Origin: Caenorhabditis elegans
Lineage: Eukaryota; Nematoda; Chromadorea; Rhabditida; Rhabditidae
Assembly (NCBI RefSeq): GCF_000002985.6
Contig: NC_003282.8
Location: 3,844,001-3,908,000 of the forward strand
DNA: 64,000 nt
Reading direction: 5' to 3'
In this document: in pieces, positions 24,001 through 34,546 of the stretch
Numbering within the stretch: position 1 is the first letter of the stretch
Layout: each line of letters begins with the position of its first letter
Program-made: the position numbers and the translations under genes
Notes under the pieces: generated by a model
Told to the model about the DNA's origin: nothing
The model's database searches: none
Seen by the model: the letters and a program-made list of their open reading frames with translations, nothing else

Positions 24001-25375
24001 TTGAATTTTAATTTTTAAATTGTTCTGTTTCAAGATCAAATTATATCTGAACTATTTCAAAATTCCAAAAAGCTTATAAAAAAGTTGCTGGGTGATTTTC
24101 AAATCTCTTTCTGCGATCTAACTTAAATTTTACAACAATTTCAGTCAGCTAACACTTCGGGCTACTACAGGTGCTACTGACTAGAGTTCTATTGTTCGTC
24201 AAGTCCTCCTATCTCTTCTCTATGGCATTTCTATAGATTTTGCGGAGGTTGGAAGAAGGAGAAACAAGTTTGTCGTTGTCGATTTTCCGTCGTTTTGCTA
24301 CACACAGCAACGACCACCACAAAAAAAGCTTAAACTGTCCAGACAGCGGCCACGAAAGGTCTTTTCTTTATGCTTTCTTGGCCGTTTTTACTCAAAACCA
24401 CTGTAATTTGGTTAGAAAATCAGGAATCACTAGTTGTCCACCTACAAAAATTGCAGAAAAGTTTATAAGCTATATTTTATTATTAAAAGTGTATGTTTAC
24501 TTTTAATTGACAGATTTTTGTTAACATTTTCGGTTTTCACAGTATCAGCTTTCCAAATCCGCACATCAAAAATAAATCATACGAACTTAAAATGCATATA
24601 TCTTTGAAACTACGAGTGTTATCAAAAATTGCTAACTAACATGATTTAGTGAAATTTGTAAGCTATAGTTTTGCAGTCAAAACTCTTTTGGTATCTAATA
24701 TCTCTTTAGTGTTACACAACCTTGAGATTTTCTGTGCCGATTATCGCCGTTGTTATCGTAGGTGTAGTTTGTGGGTGTAGGGCACGATTTTGGAGGTATC
24801 AAAATATTTTATTTTATTTTCAATTTAAAATACAATAATTTATTGACTATTCATCTCAGTAGTGTTATTTTATTCGAAATATCATGAATATAACTATTTG
24901 AAAACAAATTTAAAAAAATCTAGTCTACTTTTTTTGCAATTGAAAGTTTCAATACTAAAAGTACAAATATTTTCTCAATTTGTGATAAAAACGATAAAAA
25001 CGTAATTTTTTTTAAACTGGTTAGTAGATTTAGCAAAATGCCAATTTTTAAATAATTTTCCAAATATTACAATTTAGAAAAAAATTGTGTTAATTATTAA
25101 TTTTCCAAAGTTTGAATTTTGAATTCGAAAAAAAAATCAACCTGCTAATTTCAATGTGATTACTGTGTTTTTATGAAAATTACTATTTTTGAATTCATTC
25201 AAAAGTCTACCAACCAAAAATCTAGATCCCAATCTTACCTAAATGTTTACAATACCCCTAAATACTCCAGAAATCTAAGATCCCGTGTCCTTTGCCCACA
25301 CTTGTTTTCTATTTCTTACCACTTGTCATTCCTCTCCCCTAAATTCTTTCCTTTGTTACCAAAAAATCGATAATC
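21050..25375. other. 4.3 kb noncoding region between divergent aat-8 and the tetraspan gene
   Basis: Mostly AT-rich sequence with short open frames and no paired splice sites. An (AT)n run lies at about 23117-23140. A CT-rich block (23060-23480) contains ATG CCG TTT followed 24 bases later by a perfect donor GTAAGT (23434), but no matching downstream exon was found. A dispersed repeat sits at about 23815-24000. Confidence 0.5.
23815..24000. repeat. Dispersed repeat, copy 1
   Basis: The sequence from 'cttcacgtcggcc' through 'cttttttgcatttttatg', 'tcgatgaaaggaaatt', 'aaaatgcggatggaggcgag' to 'agcaggcaggcg' matches, with divergence, 56185-56375 ('cctcacgtcggctttc', 'cttttttgcatttttac', 'gcgcggattgaggcaagg', 'agcaggcgg'). 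Neither copy encodes anything recognisable. Confidence 0.65.
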
Positions 25376-27726
25376 ATGCAAAACGTCGAATATTCCGATA
25401 ATTTGTTGTACTTTCACGAGTTTGATCGAATTGTGAGTGTCAGGGTTTTCTCGGTAAATAACAATATTTTCGTATTCCAAGTTATGTGATTTGTGGTTTT
25501 TCAAACCGAAAATGTAGTTTTCCTTCAGAAACTAATCTCATAAATTGCAGAAAAATCTAAGCATGGGACTATTACGACCAAATTTCGAGGAGCCGACGGC
25601 CAGATTGATGCCAGGACCGGTGGTAAGTATTTTGGGTTGCAAATCCGCTCTATTTATAATTTGTAATACTCTGTTGTCAATGCACCCTAGCGATACTTGT
25701 GCAAAAGCGGCCTAATAGCAATAATGGTCATTTTGATCAAATTTTGTATAATATGCGAACGCGCTCTAATGATAACTTTCTTGTAATAAATTTTTTTTGT
25801 GGTCAAGATGCATTGACACAATGTTGACAAATTTTCAATTTTAATTTAAAATGCGCTCTAATGATAACTCTTGTTAAAACATCAAACGCGCTCTAATATT
25901 GACAAACTTTTTAAAGACTCAATTGCAAACATGCTCCAATTATAACTTCAATTTTGGTGTTGCAAACGCGCGCTAGTGATAGGATCAGGTTTAATGTTGC
26001 AAATACGTTCAACTAATAGTGAGAACAGTGAAATCCTAATAGCAAAAGTTATACTTTCTCCCGGAAACTGTTCCATACATGTAATCTATCGATTCCAATC
26101 ACAAAACAAGGCCACATTGGAGTAGTCACATGGGATTCTCCTACCTGCCTCCCCGAGGCAGTATATCCGAATACTTGTCTCTTTTTTGTCGCAATTTTGC
26201 GTTTGAAACTGTAGCTTCGAACCTATAAAATATGTATTTTTAATTTAAAATAAATATTTGCAGACTTCTGAAGAAGAAGAGGAGTTCTCATCAAACGAAC
26301 GACGGCGTTATAAGGCTTATACAGTAATGCAGAAGGCAGGATTTCAGCATACCGAGTAGGTTAATGTAGCAGACGACATTCTACGGGTACCCACGAAATG
26401 TCGGTTGCTGGGTAGAAAACTTAGGACTCATCTTAAATAGGTCACAACTTTTTAAAAGGATTTTTTGTCGATGCACCATGTTTTCAATCAAATAATGTCA
26501 AATGAAAAACATAGTTTATTATATGTTTCTTCTTTTACAGTAGAAAATTAGTTGATAGCTTCAAAATGAAGGTGTGGGCTCGCGAAATTTTTTAAAACCG
26601 ATTTTATGCCGATGCACCATGCCTAAAGTTCTTTTTTTTAGATACGCCCAAATAATGGTGCACCTGTGCCGCGCGGAGATCCTCATCTCGCTCATCTTTT
26701 TGGCTCATGGCACCACATGCCCCGGCTACCCGACAGAAGCCGAATACCAATCCACGTGCCATATGAATACGGTATCAGCAATTGTCAGCTTGCTCACCGG
26801 AGCCATGGGATTGGGCGCTGTGCATAGATATCGGTGGAGGACCATGCTAATCTTGTGGCTCGTTTTTTGTATCATGTCGGCTGTCGGAAGTCTGCTAGCT
26901 GTGATTACTACAGGTAAGAGAGTTTTTTGCCGAATGGCTTATATCTCGATCAGATTGAAAGTTGTTCAGAAATTTTTCAACAAAGTTATACTTTTTTGAT
27001 ATCCATTAAAGTTGAGTAAAACTAAAACAATGTCATTTTTCTTCATGGTGCATTGTTGAACATAGAAACTGATACAACAAGTTGTTTGTCAATAACTTTT
27101 GGATAAAACCAAAAAGAACTGAGATATCAACTCTCAAAATCAGGCAAACATGGTGCAACGAAAACTTCATCTTTGGTTTTATAAAAATTATTAGCTAACT
27201 TTATACACTGTTCCTTTAAAATTAACCGAGGTATGGGATTTCAATTAATTTTTTTCTCAGGCATCTGGCTCGACCACTACTCAAAAATGAAAGTCCGCAC
27301 GGCAATCGGCAACGGGTTATCCGGTTTCATGCTTTTGGCATCAGTTGCTCTTGGAGTGTGCTTCATCTTGACCGCTGTCATGATTTGTCATTATTGGAAC
27401 TCCAACACCACCGGCTATCAGCCAGTGCAGAAAATTGCAGTGAGTTGACAAACCTCGTTTACTTTTAAAATTATTACCAATTTACATATTGCAAAGTTAA
27501 GAAAACGTGTTTTAATTATTTCGCCAATTGAAAACTTTTTGACAAATGCAAAAAAGCTCTTAAATCACATGGTGCATCGAACCTTGTTCCAGAAATTTCC
27601 ATAAACCCTTTGCAGAAACGCGCTAGATCTCTGCGCCGTCGATTGAGCCGAGCAAAGAGCTGTGACAAAAAAGATGCAAGACCTCCAACCAGCAATCCAG
27701 AAGATAAGGGTTATCATATCGTGTGA
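25376..27726 (+). CDS. Four-helix membrane protein, function unknown
   Basis: Exons are 25376-25432, 25551-25622, 26264-26355, 26642-26913, 27261-27439 and 27616-27726, giving 260 residues with consistent phases. The N-terminal 75 residues are hydrophilic and acidic (TSEEEEEFSSNERR). Four hydrophobic segments follow: IMVHLCRAEILISLIFLAHG, VSAIVSLLTGAMGLGAV, the WRTMLILWLVFCIMSAVGSL stretch, and GFMLLASVALGVCFILTAVM. The first loop has two cysteines (CPGYP, STCH). The C-terminal tail is strongly basic (RARSLRRRLSRAKS) and presumably cytosolic. The topology is claudin/MARVEL/tetraspan-like, but the claudin W-GLW-C-C motif is not visible, so I do not assign a family. The start was chosen because no acceptor lies close upstream and the first exon is bounded by a good GTGAGT donor. 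Confidence 0.8.
25715..26020. repeat. Array of 'gcaaacgcgctctaatgata' units in intron 2
   Basis: About six imperfect units occur, such as 'gcgaacgcgctctaatgata', 'aaatgcgctctaatgata', 'caaacgcgctctaatattga', 'gcaaacatgctccaattata' and 'gcaaacgcgcgctagtgata', spaced about 40-70 bases apart. Single units also occur in introns of the acyltransferase genes (about 42270, 43856, 47652). Confidence 0.7.
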
Positions 27727-27822
27727 TTTTTTTTGTTCTTTTTTCTAAATTCCAATTCCATTTGTTGCTCAAAACGGGTCAATTCCATCATTTCAATCCA
27801 TTCTGTGTGTCTCAAAGAAATC

Positions 27823-27828
27823 AATAAA
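27823..27828 (+). terminator. Polyadenylation signal of the tetraspan gene
   Basis: AATAAA lies 97 bases past the stop. The convergent gene has AATAAA on the other strand at 27849-27844, so the two 3' ends nearly meet or overlap. Confidence 0.65.
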
Positions 27829-27930
27829 TTCTGAAATTACACATTTATTTTACATATTTGGCGACATTAAAGGAATTATTTATAAATTATACAGATCAAG
27901 TTAAAGCGGAAAAATCATCGCATAAGCACT

Positions 27931-29801
27931 TCAGAACTTCTCCTCATAGCGAATTTGCTCAGCCTGTGGGTGCTCGGTAGTGTACTTGACGACGAAAGTG
28001 CTGGACTGTCCTGGCGCAAGTTGGACGGTGTAGTCGAGAATCTTCTCCGGAGTGATGGCGGCTCCGACGGTTGGCTCGACGCTTGCCTCGTCGACTTCCA
28101 CGGCTTCTGGGGTGTTGAGGTGGACCTGAAAAATGGGAAATTTAGGGGCTTTTTATGTATTCAATCTTTACCTTAATTCTAGAATCTGTGGATCTTGGCA
28201 ACTGCTCGCGAATGGTGAGAAGCACCGAGTTGGGGCGAAGATTAGTGACGGCAGTGGTCTTCTCGGTGACCTGAGAGTTGATCTTCTCGACGGTTCCGCT
28301 CTGTTCCTGGTAGTTTCTGACAGGCTTGTACTCGATGCGGATGTTCGGGTCGACGCCCAACGACACCTCAAACTTTTGCGATACGACCGCATCTTCGAAC
28401 TCGGTCTTGTTGACGAATGCTCCGTCGAGGAAGATCGATGCCTGACCGGCGACGAGTGGGTAGTCGGAGGTGTTGACCGAGTTGGCGACGAGGAACGCGG
28501 TGGCGTTACGGGATGGGACGGTAACGTTGGAGAGCTTGGTGTCGAGTGTGAATTGTCCGATGTTCACCTTGTACTCGTCGGTGCGATCGTCGATGGTGGC
28601 GGGGCGGCCAATGCTGAACTCGGAGGCAATGTTGCTGGACTTCACAGCCGCATAGGACATTTTCATGGATTTTCTACTTCTACCCATTTCCATCATCGGA
28701 GCCGCGCAGGCCATCACCACTGAATCCTGAGCGTAACCACCTCCATAACCTCCTCTTCCACCTCTGTTACATTCTGGTTCGGGCACAACAATCGATGCCT
28801 CGAGGGCTCCGAGCTTCGGAAGTTGCTTAACTCCGTGAGCGGGTCTTGCGGTTGACAACACCAATGGCACTGTCTTCCAGTCTTCTCCACTGTACTGACG
28901 GACCTTTCCGAAGTAGGTGACGTGCATCTCAGCTTCAACACCAGCAGTGACGCGGATGTCGTAGAACGGGGTCCAGGAGACGTTGTTCACTTGGTAGGTG
29001 ATGGTGAGCTGTGCAGCACCACCGGCTTCTGACTCAACAATAATACTGGCATACTGAGCAGAGTTTCTCCATCTGTATCCGGTATTGTCGTAGTCTTGGC
29101 TAGCACGGGCGTACTCTTCCTCGGCCTTTCGCAGGTCTTGATCCAGGGTTCGGATCTGAGCGCGAAGATCCACTGTTGTGTCTTGATGGAATCCGTGGAG
29201 GGCGTTGAGACTTTCAATTGTGCGCCCGTCAAAATGGAAGGCGCCGTCCTTTCCGTGCTTGGCGACTTCGGTGATCAGATTGTCAAGTCCCTCGATGCGC
29301 TTCTGTACGGCAACTCGGCTATCGGCAACCTTGTCCTTGGCGCGTTCCTTTTCCTCGAAGATCGCCTTAATTGCGAGAACCCGCTCCGGGATCACAAACT
29401 CGGCACCCTCCTGGTTCTTGACGGAGACGTCGTGGATCACAGCTTCGCCGGCTCCGGAAACACGGATCGAGTCCTGGACGAGGTCGAATGGGAGGTTCTG
29501 AAAATTTTTTTATCACATTGTGTGAGTGTTTTTATGACTTTAACTTTGACAGGTAAGGTAAATATTGGAAATTTCGATGGTTTTGTTTGCTTAGCAGTAA
29601 AAAATGCAAAAAAAAATTATTTTTTCTCGTATTTTATAGCCCTTCACTCACCTGAACTTTAACCTCATTGTAGCCATGAGCCAACTCGACCTGGAAAGTT
29701 CTCTTGAGCTCAGCGCAGTTCGAGTCGGAGCTGTAGACGAGAGCCTGGTCGATGGCGACGTCATGGAGGGTGAGCTTGTGAGTTTGCACGATGTGAGCCA
29801 T
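27931..29801 (-). CDS. F37C4.5: DUF4140/DUF4139 (mucoidy-inhibitor-A-like) protein
   Basis: Three exons, 29801-29652, 29497-28172 and 28125-27931, give 556 residues. The N-terminal part (THKLTLHDVAIDQALVYSSD, then AELKRTFQVELAHGYNEV) is the DUF4140 beta-rich domain. A charged coiled coil follows at about 110-200 (EEKERAKDKVADSR, then DLRKAEEEYARA). The C-terminal two-thirds is DUF4139, with the typical WRNSAQYASI, ITYQVNNVSWTPFYDIRV and YFGKVRQYSGEDW blocks. Biochemical function is not established for this family. Codon use is strongly biased to C/G-ending codons (TTC, CTC, GTC, GGA), as in highly expressed worm genes, and differs from the AT-rich neighbours; high expression is my inference. 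No signal peptide, so probably cytosolic. The locus name is from memory. Confidence 0.9.
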
Positions 29802-31487
29802 TTTTTCTGGAAATTTTGAGGTAAATTTCAAGGGAAAATTTGAAAAAGTGAGGCTAAGACGAGAGTTTAACAAATAAAATTCTACAAAACTGACTATTTT
29901 CTATTTTTTTTTCAACAAAAAAAAAACACAAGCAACTTCCGAATTTCTCCCAACACAAAAAAGAAACAAACAGAAATTGAAAGTGTTCATTTTTACGTAG
30001 ATCAAAAATGTTCAAAATTAACTACGATTTTTTGAATTAAAATTTCATCTTGCAAAACACTGAAAAATCTAATTAGAAAATACAGAAATTGATATTTTCC
30101 AACAAAAAAAATCACGTAATTTTCAAATTTCGCACATTTTTTAAATGTTGCTAGAATACTGTGAAATACTACAAATTACAAATTTAAAAAATTGTTTCAT
30201 GATAAAATTCCCGAAATTTCAAGTTTCGCAATAATATCCGAACTTTTTCGAAAAAAAAAAATTGAAAAATGTCATTACTTTCGCTCGTTTTAGACAAAAA
30301 ATTTGCAAACTAGAGCTATTTATAAATGGAAATAAAGCTTTGAAGCTATTTTTCCCCGGAACTCACCAAAAATATAGGAAACTGCGATTTTGGCAGAAAA
30401 TGTATTTGAAATAAAATGAAAAAAAAAATCGAATTCCCAATAATTTTTTTTGAGTAAAATACGATATTTCACGTATTTCGCAATCTTATTTTTCGTATGT
30501 TATTTCGAGAAGTTTTCTAGTTTTGAAAAAGCCTTAAAAAAGTAAAAATGTAAGAGAAAAAGCGGAAAGCAAAGCTCAAACGATCAGAAAACCATGGGAA
30601 ACCCGAAAAAAAAATCTCCATAGAGATTTGAGGGAAACACTCCTCTCAACAACTAACAAATTGTGGCGTTTTGGCCGCTCTTTTATACGAGTTTTTGGCA
30701 TTTCTTTCGCTGTCTCTCTATCTCTTCACAAGAGGCAGCAGACAACACAAGAAAAAGGTCAAAATCAAGCGATGGGCGGCATTCTGTTGTGTTCCGATGA
30801 GTTTCTCTCGGTTTTTTTTTCGAAACTGAGACGAGTTCAACCTTTGACCAAGTGGCGATGAGTTTTCGTACTTGCTGTGTTGGCGAAAAAAGATCCTGCG
30901 GAAGGAGCTGTAAAACTGGGAGCACAAATCACACTAGACTACTCAATAAAAATACGAATTTCACAAACTACAGAACCACAGCTTTTTTTTTGAAAATTTC
31001 AAGACAAATCTGTGGAAAATTGATTTTTAACCTGAAAAATAGAAAAGCTTGACAGTTTTCAATATACCAAATTACAAATGTTTGCTTTTTTTCAGGTATG
31101 AACATAAATTGGATATAGTTTTTCTTTTTTTTTTTAAATAGAAATTTCAACTATTTTTTGAAGAATTAATTTTAAAATCCAAAGAAAAATACATACGTAA
31201 ATTCTTTTTAAAAATCTGAAATTATTTCCCAAACTTTTACGAACATTTTTGAAAATTTCTATAATTTTCTGAAGATTTCCCGCTTAACATTTCTAATTCC
31301 ACCAAATCACTCAAAAATCAAAGGTCACCGCAACTAAATCGTGAATCAAAAGATCACTTCCTCGTCGTCTCCTCAGCAGTTTCGAAACACACATTTTGCA
31401 ATACATCATGGTGTTGGAAATGTTTTTATGAGTCACTGGCGCAAGACAAACAAAACAATAAAAAACCGCGAGAAGAGACTTAGAACG
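29802..31487. other. Spacer upstream of F37C4.5
   Basis: AT-rich sequence without recognisable genes. It must contain the promoter of the minus-strand DUF4139 gene and the 3' flank of F37C4.6. No further element could be assigned. Confidence 0.5.
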
Positions 31488-34331
31488 TTAGAAATGTTTG
31501 AGGGCATGAAGTGCGCTCAACCGACCGGGGGCTCCAGTCACACCACCTCCCGGGTGAGCACCACTTCCGCAGAGGTAGAGGGACTCGATGGGCGTTGAGT
31601 AGTTGCTCCATTTGCTGATCGGGCGGGACACGTACAGCTGGTCAAGGCTCATAGATCCGTGGAAGATGTTCTGAAGCAAATTTTGAAAATTGAGCCTTAA
31701 AAATGGGACCTACCCCTCCAGTAATCCCAAAAGTGTTCTGAATATCGGGTGGGGTCAAGATGTCATAGCCTATGACACTTGATGAAAAGTTCGGTGCATA
31801 AGCGTCTATCTCCGAGAAGACGTGTTTCGCGTATTCTGTCTTCTTTTCTTCCGTCCATTCACCGTCTTTCGGTGAGAAGGGAGTGTACTGGGTAAAGAGG
31901 AGGACGACGTGACCATCAGCACTATCCACAATGGTTCGGTCGACTGAAGAGGGAATTGTCATCTCGATGACTGGTCTGCAAACTTTTGAATTGAAGTTTA
32001 TGGCGAGAATGATGGTATCATGAATTCTAAAAGGGGTTTTACAAATTGTCAGAAATCCTGAATCATTCATCGAATTTAAAATATTTATTTGATCAGAAAA
32101 GGAACTGTGTCTATTCACGAAGTGTCAGAGTGCGCCATGTTGGTTTGATCTACGTAGATGTACGCAAATTTAGATGCAGTCTTCTCAACTGTTTCGCATG
32201 CTTAAAAACGTGCTGACGTCACATTTTTTGGGGAAAAGTTTCCGCATTTTTTGTAGGTCAAACCGTAATGGGACATGCTGACACCACGTCTTCATTCGGA
32301 TTGTTAATAAAATGTTTAAATTTTACAAATTCCCTGTCAAAACTTTTACTTTAGCTCAAGAAAACGGGGGAAAATGTTATGACACTGAAAACGGCCGCGA
32401 CTAGTCGAATCCTATACGTAGTGTTAGGATGTCCTATTACGGTTTGATCTACAGAAAATTCTTCAGAATATTCGGCAGTTTGGACCGCAACCTACCGTAC
32501 CCACAAAGATACAAGACAAATTATAGGTTTAACAATTTTCAAATTGCCGCCCACCGATGAAAACCCCTCTGAACCAACTAACCTTCTACTATATCTCCCG
32601 TTCTTATAATCCATCACCGCGTCATGCACCACTTGCATATTCTCACAGTTCATATGAATCGTCGTCTGATGATGTGGCATTGGCTCTGATCCTTGATTCG
32701 GTTTGGCCAAGAAGTTCGGAAGCTCCTTCACAGCTACATTGATTTTTGTCACCGGCGATGTGTAGTCGATTTGATTGATGTTTCGGTGGAACTCCTCTGG
32801 AAGTGACTCCTTCTTGACAAGATGGTTGAATGTTACATGAGGAGTCGCATTCGACATGACAATCTTCGAATGGAGCTCCTTGCCATTTGACAGACGGACT
32901 CCTTTAGCAACGTTTCCATCTAGAAGCACCTCTTGAACGTCTTGCTCCGTATAGATTTCGGCTCCATGGCTCTTGGCACATTCGGCGATGGCGTTGGATA
33001 CAGCGCCCATACCACCATACACGTAGCCCCAGGCTCCTTTGTGCTCATCAAGTCCTCCAATGACGTGGTGGAGTAGGACGTATCTGTCACCAGAAATTTC
33101 GAGAAACTTATGAGTTTGTCAAAGAGAAGCTGATGTTTGGTGTCTAAAAACCTAGCTCCTCCTGCTGTAGACCGGAAAATAACTCACCCGGTTCCAGGAT
33201 CCATTGGACTCGCGGCCAATCCAATAACACCGTCGGTTCCCAACGTCGCCTTCAGCACGTCACTCTCAAACCACTTGTTCATAATTTTCGAGATCGGCGC
33301 TGTCATCAATTCGTAAAAGTCTACGGCATTCCGCAACCCCAATGGCTGTACGGTCTTGAACAACAGGTAAAGGTGCGGAAGAAGCTTGTGAATTGGTTTC
33401 TGTAGATCCAGTGGCTCATAATCCATAAGTTGCTCAAAAGAATGCACAATTTCTGATATGAAATGCTCGTATTTTGGGTAATTTCCCGCGTCTCTCTGTG
33501 AGAACTTTGCGATTTCCTTCTGATTTTCAGCCATATCCATTCCAAGTAGCAGACTTTCATGAGTATTTCGGATTGGAGTAAAGGAATTCGGGTTTCTGAT
33601 GTGATAACGGAGCCCGAACTTTTTAAGATTAAGCTCCTGCATAACAACAGGCCGCAGGAGACTTAAAAGATAGGAGGCTCTCGAGAATCGGAATCCAGGG
33701 ACGATTTCCTCTGTGACAGCGGCTCCGCCGACCACATGGCGGCGTTCCAGGACGCATACTTTTTTGCCGGCTTTTGTGAGGTAGGCAGCCTGAAAATTTT
33801 TGAACTTGGAAACTATTGAAAAGTGTATTTTTTTGGAAAATCGGCTCCACGGAGTTAGCAGCACAAGTTGAAGAAATTTGAACCGAAGAATCGCACAATT
33901 TTTAGTCCAGAATTTTGCAAAATCTTCCATTTTAAGAATTGTATATAATTTTTTTAGAAAAAAATTACCTTAAAAATAAGCCGTTCTAACTAAAAAACTT
34001 GAAAAAACTGAAAAAAAAGAAACAGAAATTTTTTCAATTTTCGGAATTTGAAGCTTAAGCTGAAAATTAGACAATATTTACGTTAACAGTCATTCAAATT
34101 AAGCTAAGAATTTGAAAACAAAATTCAAAAGGCAATATTGAAACACAATAAACTAGATTTTCGTTCCAAATTTTCAGTGAAATGGAAAAATTTTAGGACA
34201 ACACCTACCTTAAAAAATACCCAAAATCAAAAAAAAAAACATACCGCTGTAAGACCATTGTGTCCGCCGCCAATGATGATAGCATCATAAGATTGTTTAC
34301 TAAAACATCGCCGACCGATTCGGAAGGACAT
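31488..34331 (-). CDS. F37C4.6: PYROXD2-like FAD-dependent oxidoreductase (phytoene-desaturase fold)
   Basis: Exons are 34331-34245, 33789-33188, 33083-32583, 31975-31714 and 31670-31488, giving 544 residues, phases consistent. The start is followed by an Arg-rich segment [12 protein letters not shown], which could be a mitochondrial presequence. [12 protein letters not shown] is the Rossmann GxGxxG for the FAD ADP moiety; [18 protein letters not shown] is the following beta-strand and FAD-contact loop. [19 protein letters not shown] and the C-terminal [16 protein letters not shown] are hallmark blocks of the carotenoid/phytoene oxidoreductase family. Human PYROXD2 is mitochondrial; the substrate is not settled. 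It lies 216 bp downstream of the next minus-strand gene, a spacing that would allow an operon or a very short promoter. Intron 3 holds a foldback repeat. The locus name is from memory. Confidence 0.9.
32117..32472. mobile_element. MITE-like foldback element, copies 2 and 2b, in F37C4.6 intron 3
   Basis: 32117-32288 repeats the element at 10191-10362: the left end 'gtgtcagagtgcgccat' pairs with the right 'atgggacatgctgacacc', and the interior carries 'gatctacgtagatgtac' and 'cgcattttttgtaggtcaaa'. A partial third copy (about 32413-32472, 'tgttaggatgtcctattacg', 'gtttgatctaca') follows about 125 bases later. Confidence 0.75.
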
Positions 34332-34462
34332 TTCTGCAAGTAATTGATCGAAAATCAGAGAAAAATCAATTTAAAAAAGTCGGCAAGAGCAAAAATGGAA
34401 AGAGACCTTCGCCCGTGTGTTCTGTGTGCTGGTCTTATCGAATCTTTGTATATTTTAAAAAG

Positions 34463-34474
34463 AGATAAGATAAG
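34463..34474. promoter_or_regulatory. Tandem GATA sites upstream of F37C4.6
   Basis: 'agataagataag' lies about 130 bases before the F37C4.6 start, with another 'cttatcg' at about 34435. GATA factors such as ELT-2 bind TGATAA-type sites in intestine. Regulatory use is inferred from sequence only. Confidence 0.35.
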
Positions 34475-34536
34475 AATTATGGTCCGAAATATCAATTAAT
34501 TTGCAACAAAAAAAGAGATAAAAATAAAAGATCATG

Positions 34537-34542
34537 TTTATT
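34537..34542 (-). terminator. Polyadenylation signal, WSNWSCC-protein gene
   Basis: AATAAA on the minus strand begins only five bases after the stop codon, so the 3'UTR would be about 20-25 bases. It supports the final exon chosen for this gene. Confidence 0.6.
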
Positions 34543-34546
34543 CACA

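Noticed and set aside
28133-29662. Plus-strand open frames of 188-196 codons opposite F37C4.5
   Set aside because: Antisense shadows of a strongly codon-biased gene; the minus strand shows clear DUF4140/DUF4139 blocks and splice sites.
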